Origin: Clostridiales bacterium | Lineage (GTDB): Bacteria; Bacillota; Clostridia; Oscillospirales; CAG-272 | Assembly: GCA_004554105.1 (NCBI GenBank) | Contig: SFNW01000043.1 | Coordinates: 1-13,293, forward strand | Reading direction: 5' to 3' | DNA length: 13,293 nt | Shown: positions 1-6,772 of the stretch, in pieces | Layout: each line of letters opens with the position of its first letter | Numbering within the stretch: position 1 is the first letter of the stretch | Notes under the pieces: model-generated | Seen by the model: the letters and a program-made list of their open reading frames with translations, nothing else | Told to the model about the DNA's origin: nothing | Databases searched by the model: none | Program-made: the position numbers and the translations under genes

Positions 1-19
1 GTTTTGTAATTGTTGCCAT
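1..19 (-). CDS. Start of an unidentified gene, cut by the window edge (possibly an integrase)
   Basis: An ATG at position 19 on the minus strand is preceded by a strong ribosome binding site (ACGGAGG, 7 bases upstream). The first six codons read MATITK, and the gene then leaves the window. Nothing in six residues identifies it. It lies 71 bases downstream of the excisionase-like gene, and many tyrosine recombinases of Firmicutes integrative elements follow an excisionase and begin with similar residues, so an integrase is the natural guess. That guess rests on position and family habit only. Confidence 0.55.
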
Positions 20-90
20 ATCGGTTCCTCCGTATTTTGTTATTGCAAGCCCTTGGCAACAACAAAGGAAGCCAGAGAAGTGCTGCAAAG

Positions 91-294
91 TCAAGCAATA
101 TTTTCACTTTCGCCTGAGAAATATTTGATAAGATCGTCAAGGTCCACCAAGATCTTTTTGCCCGTGAACACGCAGTGCACCTTGCCGTCCTTGCAGAGAG
201 AACGGATGCAATTTGCGGTGATAGCTGAGTCCTGGTCGATTCCCTTGATAATTTCCACCGATTCACCGATGGTACGCATTCTGTGTATAGTCAT
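91..294 (-). CDS. Small helix-turn-helix / excisionase-like DNA-binding protein
   Basis: This gene encodes 67 residues. The frame stays open upstream to 441, but the ATG at 294 is chosen because an AAAGGAG ribosome binding site lies 8 bases before it and the upstream extension crosses hairpin-rich non-coding sequence. The product has the look of an excisionase/MerR-like winged helix: a helical part, then TANCIRSLCKDGKVHCVFTG (residues 26-45, recognition helix followed by a wing), then KKILVDLDDLIKYF (46-59), matching the usual end of such domains where the residue list feeds a final helix. Proteins of this type bind the ends of integrative elements or early promoters and control excision or transcription. 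It sits between a primase remnant and the start of another gene in the same direction, which fits the integrase-proximal end of an integrative element. The exact role (excisionase or repressor) cannot be decided from sequence. Confidence 0.75.
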   Translation of the reverse strand: MTIHRMRTIGESVEIIKGIDQDSAITANCIRSLCKDGKVHCVFTGKKILVDLDDLIKYFSGESENIA

Positions 295-433
295 GAGGTA
301 AACTCCTTTCGATTTTTGAAAAAGTTGATTTATGGGGCTATACCCCTTCTTGATTTCCCGATTTTTCGCGCGTGACCCCACGCCCGTCTCGGTATTGAAA
401 AGCTGTAGAGATTTAGACCGCCCCTCCCCCCAG
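295..433 (-). other. Non-coding leader of the excisionase-like gene, with small hairpins
   Basis: This stretch has no convincing gene. Read on the minus strand, it begins with a purine-rich run (GGGGGGAGGGGCGG, about 417-430) and then holds two small stem-loops: GCGTG/CACGC around a 4-base loop (370-383) and GGGG/CCCC around a 5-base loop (333-345). It ends at the AAAGGAG ribosome binding site of the downstream gene. It may be a structured 5' leader; I see no clear sigma-A promoter in it. Confidence 0.4.
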
Positions 434-518
434 TGTTGCAACTGTAGCAGGCTTTAAGTGTTATCATCTTTTTTCATCTTATAAGAGAGAACATTATACA
501 CCTGCTACATTTGCAACA
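434..518. repeat. 18-bp inverted repeat flanking a 49-base AT-rich spacer
   Basis: The left arm TGTTGCAACTGTAGCAGG (434-451) and right arm CCTGCTACATTTGCAACA (501-518) are reverse complements at 17 of 18 positions; the only mismatch is at 442. The left arm contains the 8-bp palindrome GTTGCAAC. The spacer is AT-rich and non-coding. It lies just after the primase fragment's stop codon and before the excisionase-like gene. It could be a replication origin element, a binding site for the element's own proteins, or the stem of a large RNA hairpin. There is no T-run, so a simple terminator is unlikely. Confidence 0.75.
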
Positions 519-523
519 GCGGG

Positions 524-895
524 TTATAACGGCTGAGCGGATCCGCTCAACGTATATCCGATTAGGATTGTGGTAGAGTTACCGCCACCTTTGGGACGCT
601 TGCGTTCCAGCGTTGCGAAGCTACTAAGCGCCTGATTGAATTTGGCGGAGTTTTCCGGTCTGCAACCGTTATCCTCACACCACTGTGTGTATGCTTTATA
701 CACTGCGCTGGTTCGCACTTCGGCTCCGTCAATCTTTTCGAGACAATCCTCGGTGAAGCGGGCCACCTTATCGCTATCCTTGCGATATTCCTCGATAGCC
801 ACTTTGACCGATTCCGGGATTACTAATCCTTCGGATTGAATCAGTCGGTAACCATCCAACAACCAGTTGAGGATGGCGCTTTGGCTGTTCGGCAT
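524..895 (-). pseudogene. 3' fragment of a phage/plasmid-type (P4/D5-like) primase-helicase gene
   Basis: The frame encodes about 120 residues that resemble the C-terminal end of P4-family/D5-like DNA primase-helicases of phages and integrative elements. It starts in the characteristic stretch SAILNWLLDGYRLIQ (about residues 6-20), followed by a helix ending EEYRKDSDKVARFTEDCLE and then a winged-helix-like tail, VRTSAVYKAYTQWCEDNGCRP. The ATPase core that should precede this, several hundred residues with Walker motifs, is missing. Upstream of about 890 the DNA instead matches a GH127 glycoside hydrolase in another frame. The nominal ATG at 895 has no ribosome binding site and lies at the junction, so the fragment is almost certainly not expressed as a functional protein. 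The intact enzyme would open and prime DNA for replication of the element. Confidence 0.75.
534..549. repeat. Perfect 16-bp palindrome at the end of the primase fragment
   Basis: TGAGCGGATCCGCTCA is its own reverse complement over all 16 bases. It lies within the last codons of the primase fragment (encoding LSGSAQ), 10 bases before its stop codon. No T-run follows on either strand, so it is not a typical terminator. A dimeric-protein site or a chance codon-level palindrome are both possible. Confidence 0.5.
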
Positions 896-1377
896 TCATA
901 ATAGCGGAATTTGCCCCAGTTGAAAAGCTTGACCTTACCGCTTTTCAACTGCTCATACAGGCACCGCATTGCACGGCGGAGCGCGTCCTCTACGCGGCGG
1001 TTGCCGGTAAACTCGCAATACTGTGCAAGCACCTTGCCTATTAAAAAGTAGCTCCACACGTCATATTTCTCGCGTTCTTCCTCGCTGCACGGGCAAATCC
1101 AGCCGTCCGGCTGCTGCTGCTCCAAAATCGCGTTTATGTAGCGTTGCGTGCGCGAAATCGCGTCTTTGTCCCCGAGGAGGTACGCCATCGGAATGAAGCC
1201 GTCAAGCCAATACGGCACGCGTTCCCACCCTTCGCGGTCTCCGCCGACCCATGCGCTGTCGCGCACGTCCGGCCAGACCTTGTCAAGATTGCCGCCGAGG
1301 CCGGAAAGCTGAATCTGAAGCTGTCTGCGCAGCCACCCGCACGGCTTTATCTCCGTGGGACTGAAAAAATTATACAT
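841..1377 (-). pseudogene. 5' fragment of a GH127 (DUF1680) glycoside hydrolase, cut at about 890
   Basis: The start is placed at ATG 1377 with GGGAG 8 bases upstream; a TTG directly before it is less likely. About 160 residues match the N-terminus of the GH127/DUF1680 family, whose characterised members are beta-L-arabinofuranosidases that remove arabinose from plant or glycoprotein glycans. Visible hallmarks are WLRRQLQIQLSGLGG near the start, DSAWVGGDREGWERVPYWLDG, ILEQQQPDGWICP and LFNWGKFRYYE. These enzymes are usually over 600 residues and continue after the last motif into the catalytic barrel. Here homology stops at about 890 and the frame runs into primase sequence, ending at a stop at 841. 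The catalytic core is lost and the gene is broken. It begins 18 bases after the stop of the large secreted protein, so the two were probably co-transcribed. Confidence 0.82.
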
Positions 1378-1395
1378 CAATGTTTCTCCCGGATT

Positions 1396-4300
1396 TCAAA
1401 AAGTAAATACGATATAGCCCTTATCCACTGCAAAGTCGACCTCTGTCAGTGTGCCGTCGTCCTCTTTTACGACGACTTTGATGTTTTTCAGATCCACATA
1501 CCCTTCTGGGAGCGGAATGCTGTACGTGATTCCGGTATCGCTACCGTCGGTTTTATACGAAACCTTGATTTCGGAACCGTACGATACCTCTTGCAAAAGC
1601 GCGGTAAGTGCCGTCCGCTGTGCTTTTGTGAGCCGCAGCTTCTCAATTGCCGTATCGGACGGCGCACCGTCGCTGCCGACGGCGAGCGGCAGGTCTGCAT
1701 TCGCGGCGTCACCGGCATACAGAAGTGCCGTTTCGGTTTTGCCGCAGGACTTGCAGGTCCGCGTCTTGACACCGGGCGCATTTTCGGTCGGCTCTACCGT
1801 AACGCTGTACGGGCCGAACGAATGCGACGCCGAAGTCATCTTTATAAACTCCTTGCCGCATTCCTTGCAGATTTGCTTTACCCCCGACCCGCAGCGGGTC
1901 GAAACAGGCTCTGTGTGATACCCGTACTTGTCATGGTCGCAAAGTGCGGTTTTTTCCTTGCCGCAGCCGGTGCAAAGCCCGTTTTCGTCAAAACGATGCA
2001 CGCCGGTCGCCGGATATTCGGTGCTGCGCCTGTATTCGGCTTTTCCGCAGATTTCGCAGATTCTGGCGTCTTTCTGCGGCGAAACGCAGGTCGCGTCGGC
2101 AACCTTCATGTACGCGCCGAACCTGTGCGGCAGGACGGCGTTTACCTCGTAATAGACCTTTCCGCAGTCTTTGCACCGATACCAGGTATACCCCTCGGCG
2201 GTGCAGGTCGCCGCCCGACTGCTGTGTTCGTCGTCCTCATACGGCTCACCGTTATGCAAACCGCTGAAGTTTGCGGTACACGGCTCTGCGCCGTGCGGAC
2301 AGAACTCAACATTTTCCGCCCCGCCGAACGACAGCCTGAAACGCTCCGCCGTTTCAACCGCAGTGTGCGATGCGGGCGCATAGTACACGCCGACGTGCTT
2401 GACATACGCTGCCATGCCGCCGTCAAGAAGTGCGTGATTCCAGTCCGCGCCGAGCGGAAAAACAATCGTCGTATACCTCGGAAGCATATTCTGCCCCGCG
2501 ACATAGCCGGCGGCGAACGCTTCGTCGTAAATCTCATACCTTGCGCCGTATGGGAACGCATAGTCCAAAATCAAGCCGCCAAGCAACTTTAAGGAAACCG
2601 CGCCGGTACGCACGGTTGCGCCGCCGTAGCTGCCGATGCAAAAAGCGTTTGTACACGAGATATTACCGTCAATTGTCGCATATATGTCGCCGCAGCTTGC
2701 GTTATAGCTGCCGAGCATCAGCATTTGGTCGGTATAGCCGTTATACCCGGTCACGGCGCCGCCGACGATTATATCGCCGAGCAGCTCTACTTGAATTGTG
2801 CCGCTCTCAAGCGCGCATGACTTGGAAATCGAGCCGCCGATAATCATGTGATAGATGCCGGATTTTACGGTTATCCGGGTGCTGTCCTTGTCGCAGGGCG
2901 CACTGTTAAAGCGGCTGTAACAGCCGCCGACAACAATCAGCCTGCCGCTGAGCGATTTTCCTCTTGCAAAGAAAATACTGATTTTCTCGCCGAGCGTCAG
3001 ATGATTGTGGTTGGCAATCAGATACAGCGGCGCACCCGAAACGCCGGTCGAAAACTCGATTTGCTCAAATTCGGTTTCGCCGTTCAGAATATAGCCGAGT
3101 CTTACCGCACCCTCAGAGTCAAAGCCGAGGACGCCGATACCGCTGCCGTATCCCCGTATCTGAATTCGGTTTGTATGCGCAGGCTCCGCAAAAATCGGGT
3201 ATACATCGTTGTAGTTATCGGGCAGCGTTACCCGTCCGACGACATAAATTGTCGCATCTGCGCCCGCCCGTCTCGCAAATTCAAACGCAAGGAAAAAATC
3301 GTTTGTCGGGTTTTGAGGCGAAAAGCCCCCCGTGGTGCTTCCGCTGTCGGAGACATAAAATGCCGTTTGTCCGGCGGAATCATACGAGCATAAGATGTGT
3401 TCGGGATTGTGCGTACACGCATATCGGTAAACCGACGTCGAAAAATCCCATGCATAATCATGTGCCTCGGGGTCGAGCGGCAACGCTTCCCGACTGTTTT
3501 CCTTTTCGAGGAAGCAGCGCTTGCAACGCTCGCACCTTTCGCCCTGCACCGTACAATCGGAGGGCGTAAGCACAACGCTTTCAAACGCGCAAACGTCGCA
3601 TTCGGTCAGCCCGCAAACACCGCAGACGCCGTCTGTATAGGCATGACCGCCATGCTCTGCGCACCATTGCTCATACCGAAGTGCCGTGTCGAACTTCTCG
3701 GCGATTTCGGGATAGTTTGCCGCAGTACGCGCGGCAACCGAAGCATACAACGCAGTGCCTTCCGTGTAGGTGATATGCTTTGTAGAAGTCGCGGGGCAGT
3801 CCCAGTCCCATGTTCCGATACTTCCCGAGCACCAGTAAAGCGTGAACGAGTTCTCGGTCATGGTCTGCGTGCTGCCGTAGAAGGTGCGAATCGACGCATC
3901 GTCGGTCAGCGTGACATAGACATTGCCGACGTCCGAGCCGTCGGTTGCGGCAGAGCCGTGCAAAGTCGCGACCTCGGCATTGCCGCCGATGTAGATGTTC
4001 GCGTTTCCGCTGTAGGTTCCCGCCATGCCGCGGTTAAACGGAATGATGTAATACATACTGCCCGACAGGATCGTAATGTTAACGTCCTTGTCGTCTGAAA
4101 GCGGTGGATTATTCACGTCCGACTGATAGCCGCCGAGAATTGCAATACTCTTCGCAAACACCGTGCCGTCAAGCTTTGCGCCCGTCACTTCAATTCCCTC
4201 GCCCATCGTCAGCGGGTGGTGCGAAGCAATCAGATACCACCATGCGCCCGTGGCGTTGATATGAATGTTCTCAAATCGGGTGTCGCCGCAGCATACGAAA

Positions 4301-5742
4301 CGCGCTTCGCCGACATTCAGCACAGCGCCGTTCTCGCGGTAGTCCACACCGCTGTATACGCTTGTAAAGGTAATCGAGCCGGTGTACTCTTCCCCGAAAT
4401 TGTAGTTTTTCGTCTGTGTGACGCGATCGCAAATGACAATCGTACAGTCCTTTGTCAGGTCGAGTGCTTCAAACGCGTCGGTATATGTGCCGCACGCCTG
4501 CTCGACAGAAGAGCCGTCGCCCATTCCGCCCGATTTCAGATAGACGACTTCAAGCAGGACTTTCGGCGTGTAGAAAGCCGACAGAATTTTGCCGTCGTCG
4601 GTATTGGTCCATGCGTCGCCGGTCAGCACCGAGGTATCGCCGCCCGCCGTCACGCAGTTGTCAAGCGTTACCGTCTCCGCCGCCGTGCCGGCAATCGCAT
4701 CGCCGACGCTGTTATAGAGACGCGAGAGTGTGAGCGGCGTCGAGCCTTTCACCGCACCGAATACGGCAAGTGAAGCCGATTCGCCTGCGTACATCAGGTC
4801 GCTCGCTGTCATCGTGCCGCTGGCGCTCGTCGTTTGGAAAGACCCGACAATACCGCCGGTCGTCGCGGCGGTGCCGCTTACTTTGCCGCAGTTGTACAGT
4901 TCGCTCAGTGAAGATGTTATTGCATAGGTGTCCGCTTTACCCGCGTTAATATGCGCACCGAGAACGCCGCCTGTGTATCCGGCGCCCTGAATGTCGCCGT
5001 AGTTTGCGCACTGCGAAAGTTCGAGGGTGCTCTGTACAGAAACATAGTAATAGCCCAAAATACCAGCGGTGCAGCTTGAAGTGCCGGTCACCGTACCGTA
5101 ATTCTTACAGCCCGTAATCGTCGTTGTCGAAGCCGCTCCCGTATGCTGGTCAAGACCGATAATGCCGCCGGTATACAGCTTGCCGTTCACCGTGCCTTTG
5201 TTCGTGCAGTTTTCAAGCACAAACGTTCCGACCGTCGAGCCGCCGACCTTACCGACCACACCGCCGGTACCGCCGCTGCTTCCCGCCCCGCTTACACTCA
5301 CATTGGCAGTGCAGTTGCTGACCGTGCAGTTCATATAGGCAAATCCGACGATACCGCCGACATTGTTGCCCGTGCCGGTCACGCTGCCCTCTACGACAAG
5401 GTTTTGAATCGTCGCGCCGTCAGCAACGCCGAACAGACCCAGATTGCTTGCGCCGCTCAACGCCACACCGCTGATTTTGTGTCCGTCTCCGTCGAATACG
5501 CCTTTGAATGGCTTTGATGCCGAAACGCCGATCGGGGTTTGCGCACTTTCTTCGGGCAGAACAATATCCGCCGTCAGATAATACTTTTCGCCCCAGGCAT
5601 CGGAATTTGCCATCAGTGCAAGCAACTCGTCCGGCGTGCCGATTGCCGTATAGCCCGTAAAGTCGGTTGCGCCGACAGTCAGCACAAACACCAGCATGAG
5701 CATGCAAAGCAAGACAGCCGTGCCGAGAACTCGTTTTCTCAT
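1396..5742 (-). CDS. Large secreted mosaic protein with GLUG-like repeats and Cys-knuckles
   Basis: The gene encodes 1448 residues from ATG 5742, with AAAGGAG 8 bases upstream. Residues 1-25 form a signal peptide (MRKR, a hydrophobic core, then a likely cut after VGA). Residues about 125-302 hold six GGIVG-type motifs (129, 160, 192, 226, 258, 296) spaced 31-38 residues apart, often followed by CxNxGxVxG, as in GLUG-type beta repeats. Two paralogous beta-rich modules follow (about 400-600 and 795-1000), sharing YLIAsHhpLTmGE (503-515) and YLIANHNHLTLGE (907-919). A Cys/His-rich link (699-743) joins them. The C-terminal part (1190-1335) carries five CxxCGK knuckles between segments of the HxFGxY type, and the last 80 residues form a small beta domain. 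I see no LPXTG, dockerin or SLH anchor, so it is probably released or bound through its repeats. Such proteins occur on clostridial surfaces; substrate and function are unknown. The adjacent GH127 gene hints at glycan contact. Confidence 0.85.
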   Translation of the reverse strand: MRKRVLGTAVLLCMLMLVFVLTVGATDFTGYTAIGTPDELLALMANSDAWGEKYYLTADIVLPEESAQTPIGVSASKPFKGVFDGDGHKISGVALSGASNLGLFGVADGATIQNLVVEGSVTGTGNNVGGIVGFAYMNCTVSNCTANVSVSGAGSSGGTGGVVGKVGGSTVGTFVLENCTNKGTVNGKLYTGGIIGLDQHTGAASTTTITGCKNYGTVTGTSSCTAGILGYYYVSVQSTLELSQCANYGDIQGAGYTGGVLGAHINAGKADTYAITSSLSELYNCGKVSGTAATTGGIVGSFQTTSASGTMTASDLMYAGESASLAVFGAVKGSTPLTLSRLYNSVGDAIAGTAAETVTLDNCVTAGGDTSVLTGDAWTNTDDGKILSAFYTPKVLLEVVYLKSGGMGDGSSVEQACGTYTDAFEALDLTKDCTIVICDRVTQTKNYNFGEEYTGSITFTSVYSGVDYRENGAVLNVGEARFVCCGDTRFENIHINATGAWWYLIASHHPLTMGEGIEVTGAKLDGTVFAKSIAILGGYQSDVNNPPLSDDKDVNITILSGSMYYIIPFNRGMAGTYSGNANIYIGGNAEVATLHGSAATDGSDVGNVYVTLTDDASIRTFYGSTQTMTENSFTLYWCSGSIGTWDWDCPATSTKHITYTEGTALYASVAARTAANYPEIAEKFDTALRYEQWCAEHGGHAYTDGVCGVCGLTECDVCAFESVVLTPSDCTVQGERCERCKRCFLEKENSREALPLDPEAHDYAWDFSTSVYRYACTHNPEHILCSYDSAGQTAFYVSDSGSTTGGFSPQNPTNDFFLAFEFARRAGADATIYVVGRVTLPDNYNDVYPIFAEPAHTNRIQIRGYGSGIGVLGFDSEGAVRLGYILNGETEFEQIEFSTGVSGAPLYLIANHNHLTLGEKISIFFARGKSLSGRLIVVGGCYSRFNSAPCDKDSTRITVKSGIYHMIIGGSISKSCALESGTIQVELLGDIIVGGAVTGYNGYTDQMLMLGSYNASCGDIYATIDGNISCTNAFCIGSYGGATVRTGAVSLKLLGGLILDYAFPYGARYEIYDEAFAAGYVAGQNMLPRYTTIVFPLGADWNHALLDGGMAAYVKHVGVYYAPASHTAVETAERFRLSFGGAENVEFCPHGAEPCTANFSGLHNGEPYEDDEHSSRAATCTAEGYTWYRCKDCGKVYYEVNAVLPHRFGAYMKVADATCVSPQKDARICEICGKAEYRRSTEYPATGVHRFDENGLCTGCGKEKTALCDHDKYGYHTEPVSTRCGSGVKQICKECGKEFIKMTSASHSFGPYSVTVEPTENAPGVKTRTCKSCGKTETALLYAGDAANADLPLAVGSDGAPSDTAIEKLRLTKAQRTALTALLQEVSYGSEIKVSYKTDGSDTGITYSIPLPEGYVDLKNIKVVVKEDDGTLTEVDFAVDKGYIVFTF

Positions 5743-5759
5743 TCAATTCACTCCTTTAT

Positions 5760-5804
5760 CCGGAAAATAATTTGTACTATATGTACAAATTCCGGTTATT
5801 GAAA
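5760..5804 (-). promoter_or_regulatory. Putative promoter of the large secreted protein with a dyad over the -10 box
   Basis: On the minus strand a weak -35 (TTTCAA, 5799-5804) is followed 17 bases later by the -10 box TATAGT (5776-5781). The -10 lies inside a perfect dyad, AATTTGTAC (5769-5777), a 5-base spacer, and GTACAAATT (5783-5791). CCGG copies at 5760-5763 and 5792-5795 extend the symmetry imperfectly. Transcription would start about 30 bases before the start codon. A dyad at this position is the usual place for a repressor operator; the cognate regulator is unknown. Confidence 0.5.
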
Positions 5805-5854
5805 CTAATTTTAATCGTCTTATTTATTGATTTCAATATCCCAATGCGATTTCC

Positions 5855-5919
5855 GTGATATCTGAGATTTTTTCAGTGATATCTGTAAGAAAATCTCAAC
5901 ATACCGTTTCCGATATCTG
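5855..5919. repeat. Three GATATC-centred direct repeats, one inside a larger dyad
   Basis: GTGATATCTG occurs at 5855-5864 and 5876-5885, exactly 21 bases apart (two helical turns), and a variant CGATATCTG occurs at 5911-5919. The middle GATATC (5878-5883) is the exact centre of a larger dyad whose outer arms are GAGATTTT (5864-5871) and AAAATCTC (5890-5897). The block lies in the divergent region between the large secreted protein gene and spoVT. It looks like a cluster of protein-binding sites; no known consensus is claimed. Confidence 0.45.
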
Positions 5920-5934
5920 CGAGTTCGCTCATAC

Positions 5935-5966
5935 AAAAAACTGCCGCAGTTTTGCGACAGTTTTTT
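5935..5966. terminator. Strong intrinsic terminator inside a divergent intergenic region
   Basis: Left arm AAAAAACTGCCGCA (5935-5948), loop GTTT, right arm TGCGACAGTTTTTT (5953-5966): a 14-bp stem with one mismatch, flanked by an A-run and a T-run, so it could work on both strands. The flanking genes point away from it, so it ends neither. It implies a short transcript in this gap or an attenuator in the spoVT leader. Confidence 0.75.
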
Positions 5967-6005
5967 ATATGTGTATGTTCAAGATTGCAGTAAATAATAT
6001 CCCCC

Positions 6006-6034
6006 TTGATAACGATGAAGACAAAAACTATGAA
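6006..6034 (+). promoter_or_regulatory. Possible sigma-A-like promoter upstream of spoVT
   Basis: TTGATA (6006-6011) and TATGAA (6029-6034) are separated by 17 bases, matching the -35 and -10 consensus at 5 and 4 of 6 positions. It would give a leader of about 85 bases. In Bacillus, spoVT is read by a forespore sigma factor, and I do not see a convincing sigma-G-type promoter here, so the true promoter may be different. Confidence 0.35.
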
Positions 6035-6125
6035 AAGGCAAAAAAACAACAATCGTCCCTGCGTGCGCATAAACTTTTCCGAACTGCAAACAATACAAGT
6101 ACATTCGGTTGAAAAGGAGTAACTT

Positions 6126-6680
6126 ATGAAAGCAACAGGAATCGTGCGGCGCATCGACGACCTCGGCAGAGTCGTTATCCCGAAGGAGATTCGCCGCACC
6201 ATGCGCATCCGCGAGGGCGACCCGCTTGAAATATACACAGACCGCGAAGGCGAAGTCATCTTCAAAAAATATTCGCCGATCGGCGAGCTTATGTCTTTTG
6301 CCGCACAGTATGCGGACACGCTGAACAAGACCTGCGGCATGTCGGTCGTCATCACCGACCGCGACGCCGTCATCGCCTGCGCCGGCGTTCCGAAGAAAGA
6401 ATACAACGAGAAAAAAATCTCGGGCGAAATCGAAGATGTTATCGAAAGCCGCGCGCTCTATGTCAGCGGCGCGGACGTGCCGCGCGTGCCGGTCATCGAG
6501 GACGGCAGCAGCCATTTTGTCAGCTGCGCCATGCCGATTATCAGCGAGGGAGACCTCGTCGGCTGTGTCGCCTCGGTCTCAACGCCGGAAAATCAAAATG
6601 CGCAGCCGCCGTCGCGCGATGTGGAAATCAAGCTGATTCAAACCGCCGCTTCCTTCCTCGGCAAGCAGCTTGAAGCGTAA
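6126..6680 (+). CDS. spoVT: Stage V sporulation protein T, AbrB-type transcription regulator
   Basis: The gene encodes 184 residues, close to the roughly 178 of Bacillus SpoVT. It starts at ATG 6126 with AAAAGGAG 7 bases upstream. Residues 1-50 form a swapped-hairpin AbrB DNA-binding domain with the diagnostic sequence TGIVRRIDDLGRVVIPKEIR (4-23), followed by the EGDPLEIYTD and GEVIFKKYSP strands. Residues about 55-184 form the GAF-like domain typical of SpoVT (SVVITDRDAVIACAG, then SRALYVSG and the C-terminal helix LIQTAASFLGKQLE). The family acts in the developing forespore, as a tetramer, tuning forespore genes and spore coat and cortex maturation. It is transcribed alone, away from the secreted-protein gene, and ends at a strong terminator. 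It is good evidence that the organism belongs to a spore-forming lineage. Confidence 0.95.
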   Translation: MKATGIVRRIDDLGRVVIPKEIRRTMRIREGDPLEIYTDREGEVIFKKYSPIGELMSFAAQYADTLNKTCGMSVVITDRDAVIACAGVPKKEYNEKKISGEIEDVIESRALYVSGADVPRVPVIEDGSSHFVSCAMPIISEGDLVGCVASVSTPENQNAQPPSRDVEIKLIQTAASFLGKQLEA

Positions 6681-6731
6681 TCGGGAGTCTGTCCCTTCCC
6701 GCCCCCGAAACGCTCTTCCCCGCTGCAACAG

Positions 6732-6768
6732 AAAAACCGTACCGATGCTGTCAATCGGTACGGTTTTT
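6732..6768. terminator. Bidirectional terminator between spoVT and the acyltransferase-fold gene
   Basis: A perfect 15-bp stem, with AAAAACCGTACCGAT (6732-6746), a 7-base loop and ATCGGTACGGTTTTT (6754-6768). T-runs occur on both strands. It sits between two convergent genes, 51 bases after the spoVT stop and 4 bases beyond the end of the minus-strand gene, so it can serve both. Confidence 0.9.
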
Positions 6769-6772
6769 TGAT

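Noticed and set aside
295..441. N-terminal extension of the excisionase-like gene to position 441
   Set aside because: The frame is open, but the extension covers hairpins and a purine run, has no ribosome binding site, and a strong site with correct spacing precedes ATG 294.
434..518. Reading the 18-bp inverted repeat and spacer as a CRISPR or transposon end pair
   Set aside because: There are only two arms in inverted orientation, no further copies, no transposase and no target duplication, so neither interpretation fits.
1144..2592. Plus-strand open frame of 482 codons opposite the secreted protein and GH127 genes
   Set aside because: It crosses two real minus-strand genes, has Arg/Ala-rich low-information composition typical of antisense frames in GC-rich DNA, and shows no family motifs.
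5855..6112. Possible small plus-strand gene just before spoVT
   Set aside because: It would start at GTG without a ribosome binding site, read through the terminator hairpin, and overlap the leader of spoVT. An internal ATG start after the hairpin also lacks a ribosome binding site.
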